A stretch of 64,000 bases of DNA from Oegoconia quadripuncta (taxonomy: Eukaryota > Arthropoda > Insecta > Lepidoptera > Autostichidae): positions 3,660,501-3,724,500 of the forward strand of contig OX438760.1 in assembly GCA_949316235.1 (NCBI GenBank), in the 5' to 3' direction. A program made the position numbers and the translations under genes. The notes beneath the pieces were generated by a model, which had not been told where the DNA came from, did not search any database, and saw only the letters and a program-made list of their open reading frames with translations. How positions within the stretch are numbered: position 1 is the first letter of the stretch; every line of letters starts with the position of its first letter. This document shows positions 11,381-46,754 of the stretch, in pieces.

Positions 11381-12149
11381 CAATTTCTAAAAGGGTAGGC
11401 CTTAAGTATGCATACAGTCTAAAACAGATATACCTGCATAATGAAAATTAAGTTTTCTCAACAAAACATGAATATTTTTCGATATAATAGTACTTTTTGC
11501 TTATTGTTTACTTTAGTATTTGCTTTGACTAAATAAAAAAATATCGAAAACATTAATGCTGAGATAATTTAGTTTGTATTATGCAGGCCTGTAAAGGATT
11601 CCTTGTTTTTGACTAAGTATTACCAGGTAAGGACCTGAGTAGGTATCTCCACGGCAAGAAACCGATTCAGGCACGAACCACAAAAATGTTCCTTACTCCT
11701 TGAGTTGGCACACAAAGGAGAACGGGATCAATGCGCGTAACACAGCAGCATCCTTTAGATTTTCATATAACTCGCTGCACACCACACCTTGCAACTCCTG
11801 TGTAGCCAGGATGAACAGAGGTTCAGCTGAACTTTGCTTACAGAAATTAAGCGGACCCCGTGAAAAGACTCTACGCTACCTTGGGTCTCAAAGTCCAGTC
11901 CAGCAGATTTTTTCTAAAAAGTTTTATTTCATCGATAAGCCCGATTTTTTCTATGCACAACGGATTAGCACTTTTTTTGTTATTTATTAGGATAACAAAC
12001 AGGTATACATTACATGTTACTTAAGAAAGTTGACAAATTATGAATGTAGGTAATTGTGCACCCAGCGACATTATCCACAGATTACTTTTAAAACTAACAG
12101 TTTGTAGTAAATAAGCAACGCAATATTATCTTCGATTGATATTCAATCC
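11381..12149. other. intronic, nothing supported
   Basis: A 291-base open frame near 11700 has no recognisable protein features and no compatible splice sites for the T-box gene. No repeat match was found in the window. Confidence 0.4.
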
Positions 12150-12262
12150 CACCTGATGTTAAGTGAAGATGAGGCCGAAGGTGGAAGCGTACTTACCTGG
12201 AAACCCTATCATATTTGAGGAACTGGCTATCTTATTTCTGACAATCGAAACCCTCAACATTG
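12150..12262 (-). mobile_element. family A SINE, 3' fragment
   Basis: CCCACCTGATGTTAAGTGAAG, then ATGAGGCCGAAGGTGGAAGCG, then ACTGGCTATCTTATTTCTGACAA is the reverse-oriented tail of family A. The tRNA head is absent. It stops only about 20 bases before the acceptor of the exon at 12280. Confidence 0.75.
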
Positions 12263-12279
12263 GTTTGTTTTGTCCACAG

Positions 12280-35298
<23,019 letters not shown>

Positions 35299-35305
35299 CT
35301 CGTGT

Positions 35306-35319
35306 AAATAAATAAATAA
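35306..35319 (+). terminator. candidate polyadenylation signals of the T-box gene
   Basis: AATAAATAAATAA lies 8-20 bases after the stop codon, giving overlapping AATAAA hexamers. Another AT-rich stretch follows. The first may be too near the stop to be the main site. Confidence 0.4.
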
Positions 35320-35514
35320 CTAATTTTAATTAATAAGTGGAGGTATGTGATAGTATGTAAAGTGAATAGTGAATTGTAAAGACAACACGGAGGTTGCTGT
35401 TAGGTTAAATGAAGGAGAAATATAATTTCAAATCTAAGTACCTATGTTCTATATAAAAACGAAATGAGAGTAATGTGTATGTCTCAAACTATTTAGAGAT
35501 AAAAGCTATATTTC

Positions 35515-35757
35515 ACGGTTCACCAAATTAATAAATAAATATTCCGGACACTTACACCAATCATCTAGTCCCAAACTACGCAAAGCTTGTGCTATGGATA
35601 CTAGATAACGGATAAACACCCATAAATATTTATATAAACATCCAAGACTCGGGAAAAAATGTTCGTATTCGTCACAAAAAAACTTACCCCTCGCGGAATT
35701 CGCACCCGCAACCGTTGGTTTCGCTGATAGGGTCACTATCCACTACACCAAACGGTC
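35515..35757 (-). mobile_element. tRNA-derived SINE, family B-like, minus copy
   Basis: The right end carries the complement of a tRNA-like head (CTCGCGGAATTCGCACCCGC, then CACTACACCAAACGGTCGTC). The left part has CACTTACACCAATCATCTAG and ATCCAAGACTCGGG. Confidence 0.82.
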
Positions 35758-37199
35758 GTCACTTTGTACTTTTTCACAATTGATTCAATTTGATTGAAAT
35801 ACGCAGAAGTCAAAAGTAATGCTATTATTGAACATTGACATTGAACGATTCACTTTTATGTTTACGTGATTCAATTTGGTTGCTTCGTCCAAATTGAAAA
35901 GCAGAAGTGATCCGTGTAATATCGCTTTAACTATCACTCTATCACATTCACTCGTATAGGCAATGAGCAGTATTAACTATCGATAATTTTTTTCGATAAC
36001 GTGAACAGTTTTTTTGTAAACTGTTTGCGGAAGTTTTACATAATGTTGAGTCAGGTATTTCTTCATGTTGAGTATAGCTGGTAAATTAAAATAAGAAATA
36101 TCTTTATTTTTATTTATTTATTTACATAGAATCAACAGCATTATTACAAATTCTTATACAGACAACTTATATCAAACTTATGCCAATTAAAGATTCTTAT
36201 TATGTTACCTACTGACAATGGTTACCGTTAAAATTGAATGGGTAATGTTTTAATTAAATTACAATATAATTACAATAAAATTGATACTATTACCTTATTA
36301 ATTAATAATAGATATTATTATATGAATATCAATAAAAACTAATCAAATCCTCAGTGATATACGAGTCGTTATGTTAATATGTCTAAATTACATAGTATTG
36401 AAAGTGAAATTAAAGAAACCAAACAATCATAAGCCAAATGAAAATGTCAAAATTATAGATCTATAAATATGTACAAAATATGTGTGTTGTGAGTGTCTGT
36501 GTGTGTGACAGTTAGTGTGTGATGGTGGTGGGTTTTGCACGATGGAGTAAATTAATGCAAGGACACGAACGATCGACAGAGGCATAGCATATAATATATA
36601 GAGGCATATATTTATATTTTACACACAGGTTTTATATTTATTCAAAGCTACCGCTTGTTCAAAAAGCTAATTTCTCCGGAGATTCTTTTCCGAAGCAAGA
36701 AACTCTATGACAGTTTTCAAAAACAGCTGTAACAGGTTCATTTCTGCATATTATTGTTGGAGGGCACTCTATAATCGATACTAAAGCCAAAAGTGTATTT
36801 CTTTCATTTCTACCTGTATCTTGACAGCACATCACTCTGAAACTACTGAATGAAATCAAATGAAACTTGGCATGATTTCACTTCATACTACGAGGTAGGA
36901 CAAGGGATACTTCTTATCCCAAAATTAAGCATGGTTCCCTTGGGAGAGGGGGATGAAATTCAAAATGTGTAGTTGTTATTCATTAACGCGTAGTATATAC
37001 GATTTCATTCATTATTTATTTGTTAGAAAAAAGATACTTCCGTAAATATATCAAGATCATCGGCTTTGTAGTTCAGAAATAACAGACCTCACAACTCTCA
37101 GTATTAGGTATGTCCAAATAATTTTTATAAAAACGTTAATCACAATATTGGCACTAAAATTTTGCAATAAGCCATCTGATGTAAATAAACAAATTAATA
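35758..37199. other. intergenic, no gene supported
   Basis: Holds the second copy of the old repeat seen at 27890 (35800-35925) and AT-rich sequence. Open frames here lack protein features. Confidence 0.4.
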
Positions 37200-37830
37200 T
37201 TTCGGACACTTACACCAATCATCTAGTTCCTAACTAAGCAACTTGTACTATGGATACTATATAACGGATACGTACGCGTGTATAAATATCCATGACTCGG
37301 GAATAAATGTTCGTATTCATCACACAAACGGGATAAGGTGCAAATCTATAGCAGTTTTTTGGTGGAAACTCCCATAGTTGCCTGTTACGACACCCACGGG
37401 AAGAGACGGGAGAGTTCTATACTTTTTATATGCCGAAATCACACATTTGTATTTAATTAAGTATTTATTACTCAACATTCTTAGTTTACGTAATACAAAT
37501 ATCAGTGCCTTCGAGTATGTGATAGATAAGTCATGTATGCCATGTTTTAAAATATTAACGGTTGTTACCAAATAGTTTACTTAACTTGATAACCATTTCA
37601 TAAGGATATATATAGAATGGTATTCCAATTTGAACTTCTCGGATGAACCTTCGCCGAATGCCGAATACGTTGCGGAGTTTGATTATGGTCAAAATTTTTA
37701 ATGAAAGCAATCTCCGCAATGTATCTATCTTCATTCATGAAAGGGTGTTAGATTGGAATTTCGAAATTTGTACCTATTCTAAGATCGTTTAGCTAAGTGC
37801 CGAGTACATTGCGGAGTTTGTTGAGTTTCA

Positions 37831-38143
37831 ACCGCCTCCGTGGTTCAATGTAAACAACATTGGATTTATGATTCGGAGGTCGCGGGTTCGATCCCCAGCG
37901 GGGTACATGTTTAAGTACTCGGTTTGGTTGGTGGTAGGACATTTTAAATGTCCGCCTGGCTAGCTACCACTTATCTAAATCTGCCGCCAAGCAGCAATGT
38001 TAATAGCATTGTTGTGTTCCGGTTGTCAGAGTTAAGATAGCCAGTCCGCCAAATGGTCAGTACGCTTCCACCTTCGACCTCATCTTCACTTAACATCAGG
38101 TGTGATTGAGAACAAGTACCAACCCGTTGTGCATAAAAAAAAA
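37831..38143 (+). mobile_element. tRNA-derived SINE, family A
   Basis: Complete order from ACCGCCTCCGTGGTTCAATG to GTTGTGCATAAAAAAAAA. A partial minus-strand family B-like body precedes it at about 37200-37325. Confidence 0.92.
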
Positions 38144-38411
38144 TCAAAATTTTTATTCTCGTCACATGAAGGAAGCTGAGTGAAAGTCAATTGTGCCAAA
38201 TTGTAACCAAAGCAGTAAGTTAGTTTTTAATGTTTGTATATTTATTAAATTTAATTAAATTATGGATTAAGTCCGAAAATGTATTTATTATTCGTCCCCT
38301 CAACCCAATCAACTTACTTATTGTTTAACATCCTTTACACATCCTTTACAGTCCGGCATAATACAAATTAAGTTTTGTCAGGAAATCGTGAATGTAGGTA
38401 TTCAATAGTAT

Positions 38412-38473
38412 TTACAATACAATACAATACAATACAATACAATACAATACAATACAATACAATACAATACAAA
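38412..38473. repeat. (AATAC)n microsatellite
   Basis: About 12 tandem units of AATAC, followed by AAATACTCTTTATTGCGCAA, which looks like the 3' end of a retroposon whose tail seeded the repeat. Confidence 0.95.
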
Positions 38474-39764
38474 TACTCTTTATTGCGCAAACTAATTTAC
38501 AATAATTTTTGATGATAACAATAGAACACAATTAGGCGGTATTATCACTAAAAGCGATCTCTTCCAGACAATCCACAGCTATGGGACATTTGTAGGTAGA
38601 AAAACAGGTAGGGTGCATGCATTTAATATCCAGAAAACTTTTTATTACGCAGCACTAGGAGCATGACGTTTATATCGTGCGAGATAAAATTAGTACCTCT
38701 CATTCCACTCCGGAACCGTGGTTGCACTGCGATTTGTGGGAATGGGAATTAGTGGGACAAAACTTTATCGTCGTCCCACCAAACACCTTGACCGTTTTGT
38801 TACAATGTGGTATGTAATAGTCGCTACTTTCTTGAAACAAAATAAAATAATAAGTAAACTAGATAAAATAGCCAAATAAAAGAGTAGGTATGTAGTTATG
38901 ATGTCACCTACTGTACTCTTTTTATTTTACGAATTATTAAAAGTAATTAACAAGTAATATTCGCTTTATTTGCTGCACCTGCCCTGCTGCCATAAGTCTC
39001 GAAGTAGCGAAGAAACCTAATTATGTACTCTATTGGTGAGCCTAATTAAATAAATAAAAATAGTAATAATTAAAAGTGGACGAAGTATACAACTATCCCA
39101 CTTTCATGTCGCGTAGCGCGCAACAAACGATGGCATGCTACGGGGGCAGGTCTGTATAGGTTTCTCTGTTTCAGACTGTACCCATACCAAGGGAAGTGAG
39201 AGGTCATAGGTTCTGATCTGAAGATGGATAACACTGTGACGACCCTCACGGTTCCAATTCAAGAAAAGCAACTTCATCGGCCTAATCTGACAGCCTCTCC
39301 GACCAAAGGAGACTGCTCAGGCTGTATATAACTTTCGCCTAAGCGCGACTGCTAAATGAAACGCATCCCAAAAAAAACATGTTTTCCTAAATCATTTTAG
39401 CCGCGGATGTCCTTATAATTTTGTCCAAGTTATTAGAAGGAATTGTATTTAGTTGCGGTGTTCATTTCTGCTGTTTGTAAAAATACGCACTGGAACCAAG
39501 TCTTTTGAGGCCTATTTTCGTACATCGAATCACTTTTCTTTACGCTCGGATGTTATTATAATTCTGTCCAAGTTATTAAAAAGGAACTGTATCAAGTTGT
39601 AGAGTCAATTTTCGGCATTTGTAAAAAGAAGTGTTACGCTCTGACACCAAGTCTTTTGAGCCAGTCTATATTTTATTGCCAGTTTCTCTAAAATATCTCG
39701 CTTTAGGTGTAGGGAAGTGAATGAGTGAATTGAAATAAATAATATGATATAAACTTAAAATCAT

Positions 39765-39770
39765 TTTATT
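39765..39770 (-). terminator. polyadenylation signal of the 411-aa secreted protein gene
   Basis: AATAAA on the minus strand, about 100 bases after the stop codon at 39867. Confidence 0.6.
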
Positions 39771-39866
39771 GTTGATAAGATTATTCACCTTTTATATTCC
39801 CTTCAATCGATTTGTTCTTTCAAAAGCCTAACATACTACTAAATAACTATTACAATAACTGAAAAA

Positions 39867-41063
39867 TTACATTAAAAAGAATGTGTACTGCATCTGCTGT
39901 GGCAAGTTTTCTATTTCTGGCTTTCTGAAATGTGCCTTCTCGCTCAGAGTGTAAGTCATTACGTGATTCACGGTGGCAGAACCTGGTTCATCATCTCTAT
40001 CTACGGTCACCTTCGAAGAAACCGTCTCTTCATACTCCTCGCCTACTAGCTCAGGCTCTGGTGCCAATAGTTCTGGAATTGGTAAATATATTGTCGTGGT
40101 AGTTGTGACCGGTTCCATGGGGCAGTATGGATAAAAATCAGGCTCTGGCGCGTAAGCCATCATGGAGTCGTAGAAGTTGGGGTTTGGAGATACTGGGGGC
40201 GATGGTGTGTGGTGGTGAGGAGGTGGCATTATCTGGGTTTCAAATTGAGCGTTATTAAAGTGAGCATGATGATGATGATCGTGGTTCGGTAGAGGACGCC
40301 CCTGTAGTTGCTCAGGCGCATATTCGTAAGGCAAGAAGGGGTTCTGCTGTGCCATCGGCTGGAAATTCTCGTGATGTGGATGATTCACTGAATACACGTA
40401 ATAAGTGTTGTTGTCAACTGGAATCTCTTCGCAGTTCTGTTCCTCTAGAGGCACGAACTTAACCTCTTCGGTTCCGTTTTTAATATCACTGACTTCTTCC
40501 AGAATAGCGCTCAGTTGTTTGGTTTGCTCGTTTGCGGCGATAGCAAGGTCGGTGAACAGGTCTGCATCGGGGGTAAACTCTATGCCGTATTTATCGGCTA
40601 TTTCCTGGGCAGTCATCATTTTCTCTATCGCGATGTTCTGGTAATCGTTGCTGGATTTGATGTGTTTTAGCAGCCGCATCACCATCTGAGCGCTGTCCAT
40701 TGGTCGCTCGGTAGATCTCTTCTTCCTTACACCATTTTCGTCGACTTGTTTCTCGGTGTTAACGGGAGTTATGGAACTGAGAAAGTTGACCATTTCGGCT
40801 TGCAATGCAACAGTCATTTGTTTGGCTGCTTGTTTGATGGCATCTACATCCTCTTCGGTGCATTCGTCGCCGTTCATTACTGCGCCCATGATGGCTGCGG
40901 ATGAAGTGGGGTGCATTACATTTGGCGGCATAAACATGTCCATCCAATCAATTTTAGCATCGTGGTAGTCTTTGACGACCTCATAGTCTGGTGGGGTCAT
41001 CAGTTCTTCCCAATGCCCTACGACGTCTTCATTTTCCTCCGTCTGCGCGAATGTTAGTGAGCT
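39867..41063 (-). CDS. secreted 411-aa protein, exon 2
   Basis: It runs 21 codons upstream of the internal ATG at 41000 to the acceptor, in frame, and carries 398 residues and the TAA/TAG-type stop. The first residues SSLTFA complete the signal peptide core, which explains why the ATG at 41000 is not the start. Confidence 0.88.
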   Translation of the reverse strand, partial: SSLTFAQTEENEDVVGHWEELMTPPDYEVVKDYHDAKIDWMDMFMPPNVMHPTSSAAIMGAVMNGDECTEEDVDAIKQAAKQMTVALQAEMVNFLSSITPVNTEKQVDENGVRKKRSTERPMDSAQMVMRLLKHIKSSNDYQNIAIEKMMTAQEIADKYGIEFTPDADLFTDLAIAANEQTKQLSAILEEVSDIKNGTEEVKFVPLEEQNCEEIPVDNNTYYVYSVNHPHHENFQPMAQQNPFLPYEYAPEQLQGRPLPNHDHHHHAHFNNAQFETQIMPPPHHHTPSPPVSPNPNFYDSMMAYAPEPDFYPYCPMEPVTTTTTIYLPIPELLAPEPELVGEEYEETVSSKVTVDRDDEPGSATVNHVMTYTLSEKAHFRKPEIENLPQQMQYTFFLM

Positions 41064-43110
41064 CTGAAATTAAAGAAGTTATTAAAGCAAACGATAAACT
41101 AAATATTTAAATCAATTGTCAAATACGACCGCTAGTTACTGCTTCGCTGACATATTTGACCAATGGCGAAGAAGATGGCAATGAAGTTCACTGTTATTTC
41201 ATTTACACTATAAAGTTTCCTTGGTAAATAGGTTACTCTTGGTATGGACAATCAAAATTAATTCTTCCATAACTAATCATCTATAATTATAATTGCTGCA
41301 TTACGTCACGATATAGGGCATGGCCCTGATAGCCGCTGGGTCATAAAAGTTCTAGAGTGGAGACCACACACCGGCAAACGCAGCGTTGGGACGTCTACCC
41401 ATAATGTGGACAGATGATAGATTAGATTAGATTAGATTAGATTTATTTAGTTCACTTTTACAATAGCATGTCATACATACAGTTTCGTAAATTTATGAAA
41501 TCTAAAATAAAAGTGATTGTCAAACATAAAACAAAAAATAATAACATAATAATAATAAATGTCGCAGCATGATAATAAAGGTCGCAGGATATCAACCATG
41601 CAGGCCGCTGTCAAGCGGTCGTCGTTCTGGCATAGGCTCAGCAGTAGACCTCCCATAGCTGATATGATGATGATACAACTGTAGATACCAATTTGTACCA
41701 CTAAAGTAAAGCCAACGAAAGTAGGTTTGTAGAGAATATCATGTTTTCTCGAATAAATTCAAGCCATGATGGGGTCGATTCGGTTGACATTGCTTAAAAA
41801 GACTAAGTCTGTCATTTTTGACGACATGACAGTTTAGTCCGATCACTTTAGATAAAATCTTACAAATAGCATTCTCAAAGATTTTTTTACCTATAAAAAG
41901 GGAGGAGTTTCTATGTTCGTCTGTACGTTTTTTTTAATGTACAATCCATATTTTCGTTTGTTTTTTTAAACGATTTTGATGATTGTTTTATATTTGATAT
42001 GGTTTATCACCAGGGCGGTGTCATATAATTTTGATTAATAGATAAAGGAACCTTACAGGGGGCCGATCGCGCTAAGTTTGAACGATAATACCAACCCTAA
42101 ATCACCACCAAAAAACGTTACACGCACATTTCGTATCGCGCTAAGTATTAGGACGGAAATTAACCCAGTTCTTTAATACTCGTGGTTAGCTAACTGGCTG
42201 TTAATTATGGAGAGCATGTGTAGACTGGACCACTAAAAATGATTGAAATGTTTTTTTGAGGTTATGATTTGTCAACGAAGTAACAGAACTAAAATGTGAT
42301 GTCGTCCTTCTTTGTGCTCGTAGTCAAAAAAAAAGATAGAGTGTAGCCTTAAGTTACCGAAACGAAAGAGATACACCGATGAGACAGTTAAAGCTGAGTC
42401 AATACGCTGTAGGTTTGGCTCAATCAATTTTGGGTAAACCTGGATCAATAGCGGCCAGATTATTATATAATATGTTTGTATCTTCTCATCAGTGAATCTT
42501 GGTCAGGGTACGATGGAACTGTCATGTCTAGAAGGACTCAAGTCCCTAAATTAAATAAAGATTAAAAAAAATAGCCTTAAGTTATATATAAGCTGTGATA
42601 ATAATTATTCTGTCAAATAAATAATTTCTTTCTTTTTAAGAGAATCGACACTAGGGTGGAGTAAAAACACGCGCAATGAGGCATTTGTGATTAGAATAAG
42701 TGAAAGATATCTTTGGTCATATGTATATTTATAAGCAGCAAATTGAGTAATTTTGAATATTTAATATAAATAAATTATATTTGCCTCCATATTTGCTAAA
42801 AAATTGACAGAAACATATTTAGATACGTCCATCGAAAACACAAATACAATAATTTAAGATTTAAAAATTTTGAAACCCGTGAAAGGTTATGATATCTTCA
42901 AAATGCACAAAAAAATTGTTAAAAGGTCGATTTTCGAATCGACCACGCATTTTACTGAGATACATCCAGACAAAGGGCACACGCATACACACGCTCGTCA
43001 TTTCCCTCGAGGGTTAAAAAGGAAAGTGGACGAACACGGTATAAAAGCTAGTTAAATATTTCAAAATTTACCTGAACAATCAGAGCCAGGACTAAGTAAA
43101 GGTATCCCAT
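39867..43110 (-). CDS. secreted acidic, His/Pro-rich protein, 411 aa, unknown family
   Basis: Two exons: 43110-43072 and 41063-39867. The phase-0 intron has CAG/GTAAAT and TTAATTTCAG/AGC ends. Exon 1 gives MGYLYLVLALIVQ; with SSLTFA from exon 2 it forms a clear signal peptide, probably cut before QTEEN. The mature chain has a Met-rich N-terminal part (MDMFMPPNVMHPTSSAAIMG) and an RKKR/S furin-like site at about residues 126-129. A predicted helical segment (MDSAQMVMRLLKHIKSS to EILEEVSDI-like) follows. Two N-glycosylation sequons (NGT, NNT) come next, then a His/Pro-rich region (HDHHHHAHF, PPPHHHTPSPP) and an acidic Thr-rich tail. I do not recognise the family. The same exon layout as the gene at 49873-56516 suggests extracellular structural or glandular proteins, but that is inference. 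Confidence 0.85.
41064..43071 (-). other. intron of the 411-aa secreted protein gene
   Basis: About 2 kb. It contains a LINE RT scrap near 41345-41420, a (GATTA)n run at 41417-41443, and AT-rich sequence. An open frame at 42870 is not supported as coding. Confidence 0.7.
41417..41443. repeat. (GATTA)n microsatellite
   Basis: About five tandem GATTA units followed by a poly-T-rich stretch. Confidence 0.85.
43072..43110 (-). CDS. secreted 411-aa protein, exon 1 (start and signal peptide)
   Basis: 13 codons, MGYLYLVLALIVQ, ending CAG/GTAAATTTTG. The ATG context is CCAGAATGGG. It is hydrophobic and joins exon 2 in phase 0. Confidence 0.85.
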
Positions 43111-43148
43111 TCTGGCAAAACAATGTCACCAGAAATGCTAACCATCAC

Positions 43149-43158
43149 AATATATAAC
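43149..43158 (-). promoter_or_regulatory. candidate TATA box of the 411-aa secreted protein gene
   Basis: On the minus strand TTATATATTG lies about 40 bases upstream of the ATG, with room for a short 5' UTR. Confidence 0.5.
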
Positions 43159-43824
43159 TAACACTATCATTCATTAGGAAACCATTGAATTACATAGTTG
43201 TAAAATTCGTTTCGTCATTAGATATCGAAGACGTCTTGCAATTCGGTAGAATTTAATTATGGTGCAATTATTAATTTAAATTGGATTAAAGAACATATAA
43301 TATTGCACTACTGCATATACTCGTACCTACAGCAGTGCTCTTACGATGTCGTCGCCGCCGGTCAGTAGTCATTCGTGCAACATTTCAAAGTAAAAATGAA
43401 TGCGATCGATCGCTAAGAAATTGCCGTTTAGTTAGCGTTCAATCGCTAAATTTGGTACTACGTTAGCGCGCTAGAAGTGAGGATAAGGAGATAAACGTCT
43501 AGAAGTAAATTATGGTAACTCGATACTCGATGGTACTCGATCCATTATAAGTTTATTTCCATATCCTTATACCTACTTCTAGGGCGTTAAAATGGTACTA
43601 TGTTTAGTGTTATTATTGTTATTATAACACTTTATTGCATACACAAAAAAAAATTACTGTTATACTTAGCTAGTAATAAGTAAGTTATACAAAAGGCGAG
43701 CTTATCCCTAAAAGATATATTTTCCATCAAACCCGACATAGGACAATAACAATAGTGAGGGGGAACATAGGGTGCACACAAATAAAATGAAAATGAGAAA
43801 AGTAATATTAGGTACATAATAATA

Positions 43825-44147
43825 ACCGCCTCCGTGGCTCAATGTAAACAACATTGGGTTTACGATTCGGTGGTCGCGGGTTCGATCCCCAGCGGGGTAC
43901 ATGTTTAAGTACTCGGTTTGGTTGGTGGTAGGGCATTTTAAATGTCCGCCTGGCTAGCTACCACCATCTTATACAAATCTGCCGCCAAGCAGCAATGTTA
44001 ATGGCATTGTTGTGTTCCGGTTGTCAGAGATAAGATAGGCAGTCCCCCAAATATGTTGGGGTTTCCGGGTCAGTACGCTTCCACCTTCGACCTCATCTTC
44101 ACTTAACATCAGGTGTGTTTGAGGTCAAGTACTAACCCGTTGTGTAT
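43825..44147 (+). mobile_element. tRNA-derived SINE, family A
   Basis: From CCGCCTCCGTGGCTCAATG with B-box GCGGGTTCGATCCCC to CAAGTACTAACCCGTTGTGT. Confidence 0.92.
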
Positions 44148-44331
44148 ACAATTAAACCGTATTAGTTTTGGTATACGGCAATATTTTAAAAGCTGCTTAC
44201 AAGGGACTACAAAAAACGATTTGACTCGCAGAGTTGAGATTAGAATTCTAGACTGCAGACATTTCTCAAAATGGCGTCCTAGTTATTTTAAAAAACGACT
44301 GATAGATTTTAATGTTTTAGACGCCAATTAA
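44148..44331 (+). other. short unassigned open frame
   Basis: The frame reads KNDLTRRVEIRILDCRHFSK, then WRPSYFKKRLIDFNVLDAN and stop. It is charged and protein-like, but no ATG or splice sites frame it and it directly abuts a SINE. It may be the end of an old transposon ORF. Confidence 0.3.
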
Positions 44332-44828
44332 TTTGTCTTGACACAGTTTTAATTCATAATTTTACATAACAGATATCAATTGATTTTGTCAAATTATCAA
44401 CACAAATAATTGTAAAAAATTCCAAACAAAATCAATGACGAACAACATTAATTTTTCCCGCGCAAAAATATGCAAGTGTTTTTTTTTATAAAACAGGGTT
44501 CGAGGCAAGCCAGTTCGAAATTTAAATATAGCGTTACCACAGACGTAACCACGTTTAAATTATATGAGTTTTCATAATAATTTATTCAGCCACTGAACAC
44601 CAAAAGATCTACACAACTTAGCCGGACGCTGCTCGCATGTTGATGACCATTTTCAATTTATCTCGTTGTCAAAATAATGCTCATTCCAAACATGACAAAA
44701 ATTCTGATTTTTTACCTTTTGAGGCACGGAATTCTTTAACTGAAACTTCTTTATTCCTAGAACCTATCCGGGCGACACTTCAAACTAGTGTCGAGTAGAT
44801 ATATTTAATAATAACTCAAGTGAGGAAG

Positions 44829-44917
44829 TTTTTTTTTTTTTTTTTTTTTTATATGAGAGGGCGGCAAACGAGCATGCGGGTCACCTGATGGAAAGCAATC
44901 ACCGCCGCCCATGGGCA
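44829..44917. mobile_element. poly-T-anchored short repeat, copy 2
   Basis: A run of 22 T then ATATGAGAGGGCGGCAAACG and CACCGCCGCCCATGGGCAC, as at 3218-3310. It is shorter at the right. Confidence 0.75.
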
Positions 44918-45561
44918 CATGGTTATTCATGTTATGGTAATGATATTATGAGGTTTGAGGTTATTACCAGGATCGATTTTCCTTACAAGCTAAATTCAAC
45001 CGTATGTTTCAAGTGATAACTATCAAAGTTGATCAAAAAATTTTATGCGACTTACATCCTTTTCAAACAGAGGAAAACAGTAAAAAGATTGCGTACACTG
45101 GGAACATACGTCAGATTTTTCCATCAGCAATCGGACGGCGTTGGAGCCATTATTTTGTTGGAATATTCAAAGAAAGACAATTTTATTATAAACACAAACA
45201 ATCAGATACAAGTATTACTCCTTTCTTGGGCAGTGGGGTAAAAAGCGAAGTTGCTTTGACTGACTGAACCCCGATTTCGAGTCAGGAAGGGTCACATGTT
45301 TGTGTAAAAACTCAGCCATCGCACTGAGTAAATTGTTTCAGTAGGTACATAAAGTTATAAGCGAGCGAGTATATCTCGCTTAGCGAGCGAGTATGTCTAT
45401 TTACGACAAGGGATCCGATTTTCAACTTGGAACATCTTTAATCAATGTGTGTTACCAGTGATAACTTATGGCACTGAAATATGACTCACTATGGGCCTCA
45501 TAAGAAACCTCAAGGTCATGTAACGAGCTCGGCGTTTCACTACGTAATCGAATCAGAGGGG
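44918..45561. other. intergenic, no gene supported
   Basis: Two overlapping open frames from 45004 read as basic, low-information peptides with no known motif. A doubled GCGAGCGAGTAT...TCGCTTAGCGAGCGAGTAT repeat lies near 45361-45390. Confidence 0.35.
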
Positions 45562-45752
45562 GGAGTGCGAGTTTTGTTTCGACTTATCTTTACTACCGCG
45601 TTCACGTTTACATGACGTATTGTATCAAGAAATGTGCAGCGCCTCTAGCGGATAGTTAGCTAAACAATTTTTTTCATAGATACTTTTTGCGTAAACGCGA
45701 ACGCGATGGTAAAGTTAAAAACGAGGCAAAACTCGCACTTCGCAAACTGGAA
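45562..45752. mobile_element. MITE with GAGTTTTGTTTCGA ends, copy 3
   Basis: Best-preserved copy: GTGCGAGTTTTGTTTCGACT on the left and AGGCAAAACTCGCACTTCGC on the right, with the GCAGCGCCTCTAGCGG core. Confidence 0.9.
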
Positions 45753-45826
45753 TTAAGAAATCAGTAGGCGAGGGAAGGTCAGTCGCATAGCCCAGCGGAT
45801 TTGCAAGTTGAAGTAGCGGTGGTTTT

Positions 45827-46119
45827 TTTATTATGCTAAACGGGTTGGTACTTGACTTCAATCACACCTGATGTTAAGTGAAGATGAGGTCGCAGCTGGA
45901 AGCGTACTGACCTGTAACCCCAACACATTTGGGGGACTGGCTATCTTATCTCTGACAACCCAACAATGCTACATTGCTGCTTGGCGGCAGATTTAGATAA
46001 GATGGAGGTAGCTAGCCAGGCGGGCACAAAATGCCCTACCACCAACCAAACCGGCTGGGGATTGAACCCGCGACCTCCGATTCGTAAACCTAATGTTGTT
46101 TACATTTAGCTACGGGAGC
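45827..46119 (-). mobile_element. tRNA-derived SINE, family A, minus copy
   Basis: TTATTATGCTAAACGGGTTGG to the head complement ATTGAACCCGCGACCTCCG. A short (AATC)n run follows at 46141. Confidence 0.88.
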
Positions 46120-46404
46120 CCACCCAAACCCGGGGGCAAACCCCAACAATCAATCGATCAATCAATCAATAATTTATTTGTATGAATACAATTATATAAG
46201 TTCTTAATAATATTAGAGTTCGGTATATTCAGTCTGCTTGCAGACGTGCAAATATTAAAATCTACTTATATATTTCAAATCTTATACCATTCACAATTAA
46301 AAATAACAATGTCAGGCTTAAGTCATTAAAATAATAATAACATGTCGATTATAGTTTAAATATATATTATCATAATTTACATATTGAGTTTATAGACTAT
46401 GCAC

Positions 46405-46638
46405 CTTAGGTCGCCCGTCACACGAGCAAAACGTCGACTAGTAAACCCAATAAGGGGGTCTGGTTGAAAACCAGCGCTGGGCAGCAGCTAGTCTCTGTCA
46501 GCATTATGCTGAACCAGATCCTTTTGTCACAAAAGTGGTATTGTCCTATGTGTATTTACTAATGTAAGTACCTAATGTTAAGTATATTGAGCAAATAATG
46601 TTGTGACAATAAACGATTTCTTTCTTTCTTTCTTTCTA
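46405..46638 (+). mobile_element. retroposon with (TTTC)n tail, copy 1
   Basis: CAGCGCTGGGCAGCAGCTAG, CAGCATTATGCTGAACCAGA and GTGACAATAAACGATTTCTT, then TTTCTTTCTTTCTTTC. Related sequence is at 51893-51998 and 56898-57115. Confidence 0.7.
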
Positions 46639-46754
46639 TGGAAATGTCAATTATAAATATATTATTATTGTCATTGAGTAGGTAGAGAATGCAATATATT
46701 ACGAATCTAAGTACTGTTTCACACTATAAAAACATTTATCCTTAAGCCATTAAG

